From the NCBI GenBank assembly GCA_029207755.1, contig JARCOQ010000003.1:88121994-88185993 (forward strand): a stretch of DNA of 64,000 nt, written 5' to 3'. The DNA comes from Chamaea fasciata. Lineage: Eukaryota; Chordata; Aves; Passeriformes; Sylviidae. How positions within the stretch are numbered: the stretch's first letter is position 1; each line of letters begins with the position of its first letter. The notes under the pieces are model-generated. The model worked only from the letters and a program-made list of their open reading frames with translations. It had not been told where the DNA came from and did no database searches. Positions 52,218 to 64,000 of this stretch are shown piece by piece. The translations under genes were made by a program, and so were the position numbers.

Positions 52218-52770
52218 TGTGTTAGGGTCTGGTTATTAAAATTGTTGGAGAGATTCCTCTGCCAAAATTAGGGTGCAAAGGAGACCATATGCTAAAGTCA
52301 GTAGCATGGATTTTATTTGACATTAAATGTGAGGGAGAGGGGGGGAGAAAGAGAGAAATGGGAAAAGTTGGGGGGAGAGAAAGACAGTAACAGAGAGACA
52401 GATTAAAAGATTACCACTCCACAGCTCCCAACAACCTCCCGTTGGTCCTTTTCTGGTCGTCTTGGTGGTGAGGCCCCCCAAAACAGAGTTTAATGAATTA
52501 ATACACATTTGGGCTGGTGGGAGTGCCCAGGTGCCTCCCCTGTGGGGGATAAGTTTGACACCGTCTCTTGCAGCAGACTCTGGATCCATTGCATCACTTT
52601 TTGTCACATGCAGGGCTGGTGCAGCCTTAGGAATCAGTCGGAGGGAGGGGGCACTTTGGGGGCCTTTGATGGTTTATGAGACTTCTCAGCTGCCTCTCAG
52701 GTGAATGTCCTGTGTGTGTGGCCCTCCCAGGGTGGGGGGTTTTACAGCTGAGCCAGTTTGTGTAAGAGAG
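52218..52770 (-). mobile_element. Retroviral LTR, minus strand (ERVK-like)
   Basis: The plus-strand left end TGTGTTAGGGTCTGGTT is, on the minus strand, an LTR terminus ending ACCCTAACACA, a form I associate with songbird ERVK-like LTRs. On the minus strand an AATAAA signal lies at 52312-52317 about 95 bp from the end. It is preceded by a strongly pyrimidine-rich leader (52330-52410 is nearly pure purine on the plus strand), as in many beta-retrovirus-like R regions. The right (5') limit near 52770 is not fixed; the element seems to run into, or be interrupted by, the next LTR. The left flank is TATTAC, and no matching right copy was found. Confidence 0.7.
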
Positions 52771-52779
52771 GATGGGCGT

Positions 52780-53474
52780 TCACTCCCTCTGACCAGAGGT
52801 TACACCACACACCCAAAACTATCCTCCCCCCTCTTTGACTGGGTGTAAGAGACGGTCCGAAGATCCCTCATCTGCCTCACGACCATCATCAAGGACAGAG
52901 ACTGAAACCCCTAAAAGGGACTTTAAAATCTCAACACAGGAGTTCTGGCCTGGCTGAGGTGGGATGTTGGCCAAGTGCTGCCTGCAGGTGTGTTCGATGG
53001 AAAAACCCAGCACCCATATCGGAACATCAGAATCTGAGCAGAAACAATGGGCAAGTCACGGTGAAGTGACTGCGCCTGCTGACTTGTACTGGTTGACACT
53101 GTACCTGCTGACGACCGACTTGTTCTGAGTTCTCTAAATGAACACACTGCAATGATTTCCCCCACCTGTTTGGCCAACTGCCTGTCGCTTCGGAGAGGAC
53201 TATAAAAACCCTGGAGACCCCCGTTCACTTTTGTGATCACCCCACTGGAGAAACTCGCGTCTATAGGCATCTTCAAAAGCCTCGAGGACTCGACCCTCCA
53301 TGTTGGTAGCTATAATCCCCATCCCCTCTTTTTCTGTCCTTCTTACTATTCTCTTTTCTCTCCCTACTATCACATTTGTTGGCACTAAATAAAGGTGCAT
53401 TTGTGATTGAGTAAACTGAGTTTGTCCCCCGCTGTGTCTTTTGTGCTCTGAGATCCCTAAAACGAACCATCACA
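52780..53474 (+). mobile_element. Retroviral LTR, plus strand, back-to-back with the previous one
   Basis: A TATAAAAACC box is at 53201-53208. It is followed by a pyrimidine-rich leader (53330-53372), AATAAAGG at 53388-53393, and a terminus reading CCTAAAACGAACCATCACA. This layout parallels the minus-strand LTR to its left, and the two promoters point away from each other. The start lies somewhere between 52660 and 52860. One candidate is a TTTGATGGTTT at 52665, which would pair with the AACCATCACA end, but it falls inside the neighbouring LTR and has no matching TSD. Several minus-strand frames (up to 117 codons) here are shadows and show no protein motif. Confidence 0.7.
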
Positions 53475-54232
53475 AACCCTGCTTGTGTGAGCGGATAGTG
53501 ACACTGGGGGATGTGTGAGAACCTGGCCTCAGCAGATGAGCCTGTGGGCTTCAGCCTCCCCCACCCTGAACCCAGTCAGAGCTGATGTTCAGGACCGCTT
53601 TTGGGTTTGGCTTTCCTGGTAGATACATTCTTGTTCCTCAGCCTTGTTTGCTTCTCTCTAGATCTTAAAAAATTGCCTTAACTCACAGTCCAAAGTTCCA
53701 GTCAGGAGGCATAATCAGGGAGGAGTGGGCTTCAGTGGCTGCAAGTTTATATAGTTTTGCTGTAATGGGCATAAAGTGCTTCATAACAATGTTTAAACCC
53801 TTAACTATAACATTTCTGTCTCTCACACACTGAGCCTGGAGACCTGGTAGTTCCTCACAACTTTGATCCTTGCATCCATTTTGTCACAACCATAGCCATA
53901 AACAATAGACAAATTTCATTGAAGGCAGGGCAACTGTGGTGGAGTAGGATGCCTAAATTGAAGTAACGTGCTGGAGTGGGAACATTAAAAAATGGGTAAA
54001 ACCAAGTGGCTGGACTTCACAGAACTGTGGAGAAGGTAGGTAACTACCAGGGACTTGATATCACCTGTTGCAGAGAGTAGTTGCAGTTTCCTAGAGACAT
54101 CCAAGAAATTTTGGGCAGCCAAAAAATCTAGATAAGGAAAAAACCAAAAAATAGTCAAAGAATTCCCTTGACAATTTCATTAGGTGAGGGAGGACAGAGT
54201 AACCTAATGATTTCTCGAGATCAGAGACTTAT
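53475..54232. other. Spacer right of the paired LTRs
   Basis: No gag, pol or env homology recognised immediately downstream of the plus-strand LTR, although some flanking sequence at 53475-53600 could be degraded internal retroviral DNA. No gene seen. Confidence 0.45.
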
Positions 54233-55339
54233 TGTGGGTTGATCCTGGGTGGATGGCAGGTGCCTACCAAAGCCATTCCATCACTTCCCTTTCCACAAGG
54301 ACAGGAGAAAGAAATTACAACTAAAATTTTGTGGGTCAAGATGAGGACAGAGAGAGATCACTCATCAGTTACTGTCATGGGAAAAACAGGCTCCATTTCA
54401 GGAAATTTCTATAATTTATTACCAATCAAATCAGAGTACGAGAAAGAGGAAATAAAACACAAATCTAAAAACCACCATCCTCTCTACCACTCCTTCTCCC
54501 TGGGTTCAACTTTACTTTTGCATTCTCTGCCTCCTTCCCCTGGCAACACAGAGAGATGAGGAATGGGGATTGTAGTCAGTTCATCACACATTGTCTCTGC
54601 TACTCCCTCCTCAGGGAAGGACGACTCACACTCCCTGTTCCAGAACAGGGTCTCTTCAATGGAAAAAGTCCTCCATTAAGTTCTTCAAAGTGTGTCCTTC
54701 GCACAGGATGAAGTTCATGATGAACTGCTCCCGAGTACTCCCTTACATGGGGTTCAGGCTTTCATGAACAGGCTACTCCAGCATGGGTCCCCATGGGGTC
54801 ACAAATCCTGCCAGAAAACTTGCTCCAGTGTGGGCTTCTCTGTCTCCATGGATCTTCAAGTCCTGCCAAGAGCCTGCTCCAGCACAGGCTTTTCTCAGGG
54901 TCACAGCCTTTTTTGGGCATCCAGCTGCCCTGGAGTAGGGTCCTCCACAGGTTGCAGGTGGATCTCTGCATACCCTGGCCCTCCACGGGCAGCAGGGGCA
55001 CAGCTGCCTCACCATGGGTTGCACCAGGGGCTTCAGGAGAATCTCATCTTTGGCAACTGGAACACCTCCTGCCCCTCCTTCTGCACTGACCTTGGTGTCT
55101 GAGGAGCTCACACATTTTCACTCCTCTCTCTGGCTGGTTTTTTCACCTCAAGTTCCTCCTTCTGAAATAGGTTGTCCCAAGACATTACTGATTGTCTTGG
55201 CCTTGGCCAGTGGCAGGTCCACCTCAGAGCCAGCTGACATTGGCTCTGTCAGACCTTAGAAAAGCTACTGGCAGCTTCTCAGAGAAGCCATCCCTGTAGC
55301 CCCACAGCCACCAAAACTTGGCCAGGCAAACCCAACACA
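54233..55339 (-). mobile_element. 1.1-kb LTR, minus strand (family B, near full length)
   Basis: The plus strand starts TGTGGGTTGATCCTGGG and ends GGCAAACCCAACACA, so the minus-strand element begins TGTGTTGGGTTTGCC and ends GGATCAACCCACA, with inverted-repeat ends. The middle (about 54600-55060) is a run of diverged internal units built on words such as CTGCTCCAGCACAGG, CTTGCTCCAGTGTGGG, CTACTCCAGCATGGG and GGGGTCACA, spaced about 50-60 bp. An AATAAA signal on the minus strand lies at 54415-54420. The flanks (CTTAT left, GTGGG right) do not match, so the TSD is decayed or one end is altered. Overlapping frames of 98-136 codons on both strands come from the internal units and are not genes. 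I recognise this as a widespread avian LTR but cannot name the family with certainty. Confidence 0.85.
54600..55060. repeat. Diverged internal tandem units within the family B LTR
   Basis: Repeated CTCCAG-centred units (for example near 54777, 54825, 54877 and 54937), alternating with CATGGGGT-, GGGTCACA- and CCTGCCA-type words at roughly 50-60 bp spacing. They look like an old tandem expansion inside the LTR. Confidence 0.6.
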
Positions 55340-58300
55340 GTGGGGGAAAAGGGTAGAACTGTTTTCTGATTGAATGGTCCTGAAAAACTTCAGAGCGATG
55401 AATACTGTTGTCAACCTACAGACATCTAAGGGACAGTAAAAGACCAAACAGGCTCATGGTTGAAAATGCAAATGTTTTCTCAGTATGAGATAATCAGACG
55501 TTGTGGGTAGGAGTGAAAGAAAACTTTTGAGGAAGTCTTTGGGTTTCTGCCAAAAGAGGGTTACACACTGTGTTCCTTCCACAGGCACTTGCTGTGTTTG
55601 GTGCATCTGCCATGCTGTTAAATAAACACTCAGATTCTAGAGTCCACAATTCCCACAGTTACAGCAAAATACAAGATTGCTGCCCTACTGTAAGCAGATT
55701 TGCTAAATCCTTGGTTTAGATCATTCTAAACCAAGAAAAGTTTTGGAGGGTCTCCTCTGAGTATCAGGCAGTTCTTGAAGAAAAGGAAACTTCTTTATTC
55801 CAAGCCACACTTTTCAAAGGGAGAAAGGAAAATGCTTCCCACTAATAATAAAATTTTATATTCCGAGGAGACAGTAGAGTTATGTTATATTATAATTCTT
55901 TGTTTTACAATCATTGCTTCAAATTCTATTTTCTCTTTTTCTCGTGAAATGACAAAACAGAGAATTTTATAAAATGATGACATCTAAGTCAAACTGTAAA
56001 TAGTAGATTTGCCAGTAAGATGAGTTCCACGTTTAGAAAAGAAAAAATAAAGAGAAATAGATAGGTAGACAAAATGTTTTAAGTCACTTTTGACTGTTAA
56101 AGCCCTTGTCTGTGTTTTTTTTTGCAATCCTACTTGTAGTACTTGAACATTGATAGATGATTAATCTCCAAGTGGGGTAATCTTAGGCTCAGGATTTAGA
56201 GAGTTTATATATATGACTTCTATACCAATGGGTATCCAATGTCCCTTTTTTGTTGTTTCTTTTTCATGAAAGGCATGAAACAGTGTAAACGCTCAGAAAT
56301 CCTATCCAAATTGTAAAACTAGTAAGTTTTGCACCAATTGTAATTCTTTTTCTTCTACTGTTAACATTTACTTACAGTGCATATTGCTAATTCTGATAAA
56401 ACCTTTCTTTCCATTCCTGGATACTGGTAAAACAGGGTTGCATATAGGATTGTTAAAGGAGTTTTGCTTTGAACAGATCCCAGTAAGAACAAAAAACAAA
56501 ATATAAAGCATTAAAAAATTCTAGACCTTAATGGGTTAAATGAGAGATTCATTCTCTTGAAATATCTCATCTTATCTATTTCTGTAGAATTCTGGAAAGG
56601 TATGTACTGTACTAGTTTATGTAACTCATTTTCTATTAGCTGTGTAGTACAACATTTTACTGCTAAAAGATGACACCAAAACACCTCCAAAAGTCAACTG
56701 CAGTGAAAAGGAATATTTCCAGATTCTTTTCAATTTCGCTGCATTACAAGTTGCATTATAAGCAGAGTTATCTATGATGTTTCCAGTTAGCAGAAACAAC
56801 TATCAACATTACTTTTAAACTAAGGTAATGTGAAATAATATGATTAGTTTTTCTTTTTTGGGGAATGGTCTCAGAAGCAGCATAGTGCAGAGGAAGGCTA
56901 ACTTGTTGCTTCACACAGTCCCATGGAATGTAATATGTTTGTCAAGGTGTTGCTTCACTGAGTAGCAGTCAAGCAAAGTACCTAAAATTCCAGTTCCTTG
57001 CTCCACATCATGGGCTTCAGACTCAAGTATACTTTTGTAAAAAAAAAAAAAAATAAAAAAATCTTGGATTAAAAAATCCTTGAAGATTGGACTTCAGGAT
57101 TTAACAGCACTTCTGCTTTAAGCTCAACCAACAAGCTGACAAGTTGAGCTACTTGTCTCTGTGCTATGACAATAATTCTTCCCTCTGGTAAATTATATTC
57201 AAACTTAAAGTGTGTTGTTCACGTAGTAAGTTCCCATTCTGAAAGCAAAGGCCTTATTGGAGCACTTACTAATATTAATAGAAATATCTGTCAAATTTCA
57301 TCTTTTTTCCCTTTAATTGCCTGAATTATCAAATTTTACAGATAATTTGCTTCCTGTATATCTAAAATACCTCCTCACAATTCCCTTATTGGTTTTGATG
57401 TTTCATTTATGATACTTTTTACTCCTCAATTCTGTATTCGTGTCTAGCTTTCCTAGGCATCTCTTAGTGATACAGTATGTTGCAATGATATGTTGATTAA
57501 TGTGTTTTTTGTTAATCTGTGACACTTCTAACAAAAAGTGTTACAAGATTATCTAATTTAAAGAGTTAGCTTCTTGCACATATTGCATACCTCTGATGAC
57601 ACCTATTACACACCAGTTAATACAACAAACTTTATTTGATTCAATACTTAGTCCGAAATTGAATAGAGAATAATGCTGGCTTTTGATTTTATTTACAATA
57701 AATATCAAAATCAAAACCACTATAATCTGGAATAAAATTCTTGGAGTGTTGTAGTCCAGTTTCCATTTTCGGTTTACCTATTGGTATTTTTCTTCATGAA
57801 TTTGAGTTTGAAAATGACTTTCAGGTGAAGGATTTCTTGGATTCCAAACAAATTATTTAAATTTAAATATAAAATATTAAATATTTCATTAAAATAAAAA
57901 AAAATAATAAACTAAATAGTTTGCTTATTCAATTTTTCTCTGATTTTTTTTTGTTAAGGGTGTTTGTTGTCAGTACACTTCATTTTATTCCTTCTAAAAT
58001 GTCTTTTTAAGGAGTATTAAAAAGGAAAATATTAGGAAAATAGGAAAATATTAACTTGGCTCTGAATGATTGTGCTTATATATTATATATGAATGCCTAT
58101 TAAATTCTGGAGTATGCTTTTAGCCTTACACTATTCAAATTGCAAATAAAAAGGAGTGGAAGTGGCTTGACAGTTTATCTCATGGCAGCAACTTGAGCCC
58201 ACTCCGCTGAAAAGCTCAATCTTCCTCAAAATCTGCTTTTGATGTGGAGGACACCCAATGGCATAAGCAAAGGGGGAACTCCAGTTTTCTTCAGTGTGCA

Positions 58301-61300
58301 TCTAGTCTTAATCTCCACAGGAATGAGTCAGCAGGTGTGCTGACCTCCAAGAGGTGAGGTTTCCACCAAAGAAAAGCTAGGACAATCTCAACTCTCAACT
58401 CTAATGCCATGACTGAGAGAATAGTCAGTACAGAGGCAATAAAACATGTGGATTTTGATAGAGTTTCTGAAAAATCCAACTAGTAAAGTGGCAGTGACGT
58501 GTGAAATAGGAAAAGCCTCCCTTTGAAAAACATCATCTTTCATCGTACCCTTACTCATTAAATTTCATTTTTCATTAAAAAATATGATTTAGGGTAAATC
58601 ATGAATGTAAGGCATCCTCAGCTGAGCAGAGGTACTGAAGATTTTGACAGGTGCCGTACAGCTAAAAGGAAGATCTCCCTCGGAGATTAAAAAATATCAC
58701 CTTAAAAAATATCTATTTCTGTTCAGTGACGCAGTTTGCTCTGCTGAGGCTCAAGGTTGGCAAGTAGGGTAAACATGCCCTCTGAGTGTGTAAACAATGA
58801 CAGTGTATGTGAGCATGAAATAATTCTAACTGGTGATCAAGTGAAACTAAATCCATGAAAATATCTCATATCTGTGCTGATGACTGTTTTCCTGGGGGTT
58901 TTTTCACACTCACAAAGTTTCTTGTTTTACAGAGCAAATATGCTTATTAAACTACAATAGCATTAATTTATATTTTGTTTTTCCTAGGGAACTTAAGTCA
59001 TGCATAAGGGTGAAAAGAGTCAATTTATTACAAACAGGAAAATGGAAAATAAACTAGAGTCACATTTTTTTCACTGCAGATCATAAAACTCATTTAATAT
59101 CTTTTCCTTTATATTTGATCCAAAAAAGACTGTTTCTCATCTGCTTTGTTTTCATACTGTACTGAAGTATTCTATTCTAATGAAAACTCTTTTCCAAAAG
59201 CTTTTAATTACCTCATTTGTCAGTAGACAAAAAGTTATTTTCACTTGGTTGTCAGAGAAGACCTGATAAATGTTGTATTTATGGCCGTTACAGAAATAAG
59301 TAAACTGAAAATTTAAATACACTACTAATGTGAAGATAAAATTTAATTGCTTAAACATTGTTAAATTGATTTATAATATAGAGATTGCGGGCTGTTATTA
59401 ATTGAAATAGTACCTCTCTATATTTATCTCCTTTCAGGATTAGATCCAAGAAGTACTAGGTGAATTCCAGGATTTTTTGTTTGTTTTGTTTTGGGGTTTT
59501 TTTTGTCATATTTTTATATAATAAAAAAAGGTTCACTTTTCAATATGAGATTTTTTCCAGCCTCCTAGGACTAGTGTTCTGCAGAAGTAAATAGAGATGT
59601 CATTTTTTAAACAATCAAAGGACAAATTCAATATTGTTCCAAATTTTTTTAAAGAAATCTCCCTTATTTGTTTTTAAAACCAAATTTCAGAAACTTGTTG
59701 AAATCATCTTTTGCAAAGTTTTGAAGCTGTAATAGCAAAAATTTTCCCAGAACTATGACCTGAAGAGTCTTCCTACCACCAAAGCAGATGCCAGCATGCA
59801 AATGAAGGATGCTTAGGGCATTACTGTTGTCCAAAATCTTGCTTTGATTGATTTAGAGCCATTTACTAAAGGCTAGCCAAGAACTTCAATGTCTTTTGAA
59901 AGGGATGCTAATGGTTTTTCCTGGACCTGTCATTATCTTTGCAGATATTTTTAAATGCAAAATTTCCACAGCAATACTTAATCTTCACCAATTTACCCAA
60001 ATGTATTTATAACATCAGAGAAATGAGACACAGTCCTTCAGGCAGAGTTTAGTAGAATATTGGCATTGAAAATGTTATGGAAAGTGCAATTGTAAGCTCC
60101 TGGGAAGCAGGAAGGCAGTTCTGGGTCCAAACACATTTCTACTGGCCTGGCACTAGATGACAACAAGCAGGTCTAGAGGCAGAGAGACATAATCTGAACT
60201 GGGACAAAACACAGGCCAGAAGAAGAGATTGCCAACCCAACATGTAGGTAAGAGGGTGGAAAAAGAAATGCCACCTGTTAAATGATGTGCCGGGGGAAAG
60301 GATTTTCTGGCAGATGGAGCAGGAGCAAGAAATAAGCTTGCAGCAGGTGCAGAGAATTATTCTCCTTAACAGCCAGTTTGTGAAATTTCAATGTTTTTAA
60401 CAGGTGGTTCTAACTAACTGCACTAACTGCTTGCAGCACAGGTCAGGATCTTTTTGTATAGTATAAGGGCTGTAGATTTTTAAGGACCATGTAAAGCACC
60501 CAGTGTAAGATGCTGCAAAACGCAGGCTGCAGAATTCAGTGATTCCTGTTGTAGTGGTGCAACTTGTATTATGGCACATTTTATAGGATTACAATAGATA
60601 TTAATTTAAAGTTTTCAAATGATGGCTTGGAACGTGGTAGAACACTACAAAGGTTTTATTCTTATATCATTACTTAACTCTTCTTCTATGAAGCCAGGGC
60701 CTTTTGTCTTGTCTAAATATATCTAAATTTAGACTCCAGTTTGGCTCTTATAATGTCTCTTTTTTCCTAGGCTGAAAAGCCTTTTTTAGAATAAAATCAT
60801 CACACTTAGATATTCATTACCCATAATAAAATTTACACTTGAAATATTCTTTAATATGTTCAATAGAAAGACCATAACTATTCACAAGAAAGATTTTTCT
60901 CAACCTTGCATACTGCTGAAGTAGTTTTTATTTTGTCAAAATACTTTTAAATGTAACTTTTTTTGTATTTCAGATTTTTCTGCCAGCCATTTTATCCTTT
61001 TGCCTATACTACTTGTGAAATTGAGGAACAAAGCATGACTAGAGTGAAGTCCATGAATCTCTCCAAAACACTTTGTTTGCAAATTGGTTGTTAACTGCAG
61101 TTCATTCAGGTTATGCTACCCTAAAATCTTTGCTTTGTTTCTTTTTGTCTTCTTTCTGTCAAGTTACTTTGACTGAATCAAGATTTTCACTCTCTTATAT
61201 CACCGCATTCATAGTTTCCTTCTATTGCTTAAGAACTTCCCGTGTCCTGGCAATTTGAAGTCCCTTTAAGCTCTGGCAGTTGGTGTTTGCTTCTACACTG

Positions 61301-63430
61301 TCAAATAATTATTTATCTTTAGCACTTGGTCTTTCTCACATTGCAGTCATGGATGAAACAATTAAAATATAAACCAAAACACTTCTGTAAAATGTGACAT
61401 GATCCTAATTGGTTATTTTGCTTTTCTTTCTTTGATTTTTAGCACGTCTTGTCCTCAGCCTTCCACTTGAATTTAGCTATTGATGCCAATAATCTAAACC
61501 ATTAAAATACTTTCAGCAGCTTGTCCTAGTGAGGTCTAAAGGGCTACCATTTGGTACCTGGAGACACAGTAGTGATAGGAAGAAGAGGGCCTGCAGGGAA
61601 GTGTGCCTCAAAAGAGGTGCATTAGGCTTCCCATTTCTTAGGATTTCAAGCTCTACCTGATGCTGTGGCACCTTAGCCTTCTGTGAGATGGTTTGTGCCC
61701 AAAGGAAAAAAACCCAAAAACAAACCACAAAGAGCACAAACAAAACCAAAAACAAGACCCTAATCCCAGGAGCTTTAAAACATCTTCAGACAAAAACTAT
61801 TACAGGATGCTAATTTTAATTCAACTTCAGAAAAAAAATGTTGGAGGATGTTTCTTCAGCGTGCAGAATAGGGCGACACACAGAAGCAGAAAATGGGAGA
61901 GTTTGGGACTTAAAATCCAGACTTTCCAGTTCTCCTTGGGCATGGTGTTGAAAAGATCCACCAAGGAAGTCTTTCACTGTGCAGAGAAAATATTGGAAAC
62001 TGGCAAGGACCTACACATGATGGCAAGTAATTATTGCATCGGTTTATATTTCGTTTTGATACAACAGGACATACTTGTGGTGGAAGAGAAATATTGGAAA
62101 CTTTTATACTGTATTAGCAAGTCCTTCCTTTTTTTAGTTCTACCAGGTTTGACATGTCACAATCACTTATGTTGTATAATCTGACATACTGACATAATGA
62201 GAACTGATATGTCACCTTAATGATAGGCTTATTTTGAAAAATGTAAAGTGGATCATATTATCAGAGCTAGGATTACTCTGGCTTTCAGCCACATGCCCTT
62301 TCCAATTAAGATTGTAGTCAAGCTGTGCTAAACATACATGTGTGAATATGGTCAGTCATATCACATACTTTTGTAATTAAAACAACATCACAGTTTTATG
62401 AAGAAATTTTTCAGAGCTTAGAAGTAAAGGCAGACAAGTAGTAAGGAATGTAGAAAAGCATACAGAAATTTTTATAAGTACTTATGGTACTTATAATAAT
62501 AGATTATAATAGATTTGCAGTAGCTTTTAAAAACCATTTTATGGGTTTTTAATAGCAAAAATACAATATAATATTAAAAAAATATTAAAATGACTGACAA
62601 GTCATTTCAAATCTATCAGGATCAACCATTCACTCCAAAAGACTCCAAGGTTATATAAAATCTTTGGTTTATTTACCCACACAGAACATTATTATCATTC
62701 ATTGTGGAGAGCACAGACACACTTACAGTGAGTGCATGGCTATTTATAGAATGCATTTGTCATTGTTTCTTTGTGCTATGCTGTTATCAACATGGTAGAA
62801 ATGCAGCAAATTATTGCAATTACTATTATGTTACAGCTATGACATTTGAAATGAACACAAATTTTGGAAAGCATTTTATTCAACCCTTTTGCTGAAATCT
62901 TTTAAAAATCTTTACTGTCAGCCTGTGACCTTGCAGAAGATGATTGACTCTCTGAGAAATAAAAGGCTCACATTTTCCCTGTCATACTGCTGAGCCCTTT
63001 CAAGTCCTATTACTGTCAGGAAAAGGCAAAGCCTTTTGGTATTTTCTATGTAATAGGTCCTACATGAAGACCTTTGTAGTTTAAGCTGTGCATTGTAAAC
63101 CAAGGAAAACTCCTTACTGGGTAAGAGATGTATGACTGTATCACTGGGATCAATTTTCTGACTGTTTTTCTCTGCCATTTTCAATTTACCATGAATTTAT
63201 GCATAACTAAACTTTGCTTTACTCCAGCTAACAATATTTATAACTGTTCAGTGCATGTTTTGCTTTTTTAAAACTAAAAGCTGGATTAGACATTGTAATT
63301 TAGCTGCTTATCCTTCAGTAACCAGAGAGTATTGAGGAATTTTGTTTTCATCAAAGAAAAAATATCTTCTCTCAGACTGAAACTATAAAGAACACAAGGT
63401 TATTATAAAGCTTTAAACATATAAACCCGT
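55340..63430. other. 8-kb AT-rich non-coding stretch
   Basis: No LTR or CR1 end recognised. ORFs are short except for one of 163 codons at 61693-62184 (plus), whose Lys/Asn/Gln-rich start crosses an A-rich stretch and which has no known domain. An A-rich run lies at about 57039-57060 and a very AT-rich stretch at 57850-57920. The sequence otherwise looks like unique intergenic or intronic DNA. Confidence 0.6.
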
Positions 63431-63932
63431 TGTGACCACCCATCCTTATGGGGAAGAAAGCACTTAAGATTCATAAGAAGAACAACAATGGAGGGTCCAC
63501 AAACACTCAGAAGGTTTTATTAGTAAATTGCAAACTTGGCATAGAAATTGGGATATTAGTTCCTGACCTACTATCTAAGAACACAACAGTGAGTTTTGCA
63601 TTAAATGCTGGGGCGAAATGAAGAGAAAAACTAGACACGAATTAAAGAAATAAAAAGGTAAAGAAAGAGGAAAAGAGTGAGAAAAATAGATCACCAGTCC
63701 TGGCTCCAGCATTCTTCCAGCTGATAAACATCAATCCAGCTGCACTGATTCAACTGATGAGATGTCTTGAGGGGCATCACCCAGGTTTGGGAGGGTATCT
63801 TTATACGTACAGGATGCTCCACCCCAAAGACAGGCTTGTCATTTTCTATGTAAATTAGTTATCATTCACAGTCTATTCTTTCAGACCTTTCTGGAAATGG
63901 CTTTGGGGACCTTTGGTGGTCTTAATCCCACA
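63431..63932 (-). mobile_element. Retroviral LTR, minus strand, near window end
   Basis: The plus strand begins TGTGACCACCCATCC and ends TGGTCTTAATCCCACA, so the minus-strand element starts TGTGGGATTAAGACC and ends GTGGTCACA. On the minus strand a TATAAAG box lies at about 63799-63805 and AATAAAACC at about 63513-63521. The stretch between them is A-rich on the plus strand (63600-63690), that is, a pyrimidine-rich leader on the minus strand, as in the other ERVK-like LTRs here. The flanks (ACCCGT left, CGCTAT right) do not match, so the TSD is decayed or one end is off by a few bases. No coding sequence adjoins within the window. Confidence 0.78.
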
Positions 63933-64000
63933 CGCTATAACCCATTCCCACTTCTTGGCCTCATTCCTGCATTGCACTGTGTTGAGGTTCTTTATCATAG
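63933..64000. other. Right-hand flank, too short to interpret
   Basis: Only 68 bp remain after the last LTR. If the LTR boundary is wrong, this could still be part of the element. Confidence 0.5.

Noticed and set aside
52923..53276. 117-codon minus-strand frame
   Set aside because: It is antisense to the U3/TATA part of the plus-strand LTR at 52780-53474 and has no protein motif.
54692..55111. Overlapping 98-136 codon frames on both strands as genes
   Set aside because: They lie in the tandem-unit core of a retroviral LTR and exist on both strands, so they reflect repeat composition.
61693..62184. 163-codon plus-strand frame as a gene
   Set aside because: It starts in an A-rich Lys/Asn/Gln stretch, shows no known motif, and its reading does not extend into any exon-like structure.
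1..64000. Bacterial or phage features (operons, CRISPR, defence system)
   Set aside because: There is no dense coding, no ribosome-binding-site-spaced genes and no regularly spaced repeats. CR1 and solo LTRs show this is vertebrate nuclear DNA.

Overview
The window looks like non-coding, repeat-bearing DNA from a bird nuclear genome, most likely a songbird (passerine) or a near relative. It is AT-rich, its ORFs are all short and none resembles a known host protein, and its repeats are the avian pair: 3'-end fragments of CR1 LINEs and solo LTRs of endogenous retroviruses. LTR family names come from remembered consensus shapes, not from a search, so the organism call is an inference. I found no convincing host exon, tRNA, rRNA, CRISPR array, operon or bacterial feature. 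The stretch is either a gene desert or the inside of a very large intron.

Layout. 1-16 kb: AT-rich unique sequence with two same-family 540-bp solo LTRs in opposite orientation (2736-3275 minus, 10679-11218 plus). Each has its own perfect 5-bp target-site duplication (TSD). Two CR1 3' ends lie near 14 kb, with a CR1 tail scrap at 3.6 kb. 16-31 kb: a probable LTR at 16.4-16.8 kb, then about 13.5 kb of mostly unique sequence with simple repeats, then a minus-strand LTR at about 30.3-31.0 kb. 31-42 kb: a 352-bp LTR with a 6-bp TSD (34622-34973), and a CR1 fragment near 40.2 kb whose coding remnant runs straight into a long TTCC/CCTC microsatellite. 42.7-55.4 kb: the densest repeat block. It holds a 1,088-bp LTR with a 5-bp TSD (42756-43843), a 639-bp LTR (45951-46589), a partial LTR near 48 kb, two back-to-back LTRs (52218-53474), and a 1.1-kb LTR of the same family as the 48-kb fragment but inverted (54233-55339). 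55.4-63.4 kb: AT-rich unique sequence. 63431-63932: a last minus-strand LTR close to the window edge.

No LTR here is accompanied by recognisable gag, pol or env coding sequence. Where boundaries can be fixed, the elements are solo LTRs, as left by recombination between the two LTRs of a provirus. They carry old promoter and polyadenylation signals, so the most plausible activity of this DNA is regulatory (cryptic promoters, poly(A) sites, microsatellite variation) rather than coding. I see no evidence for a new multi-gene system.
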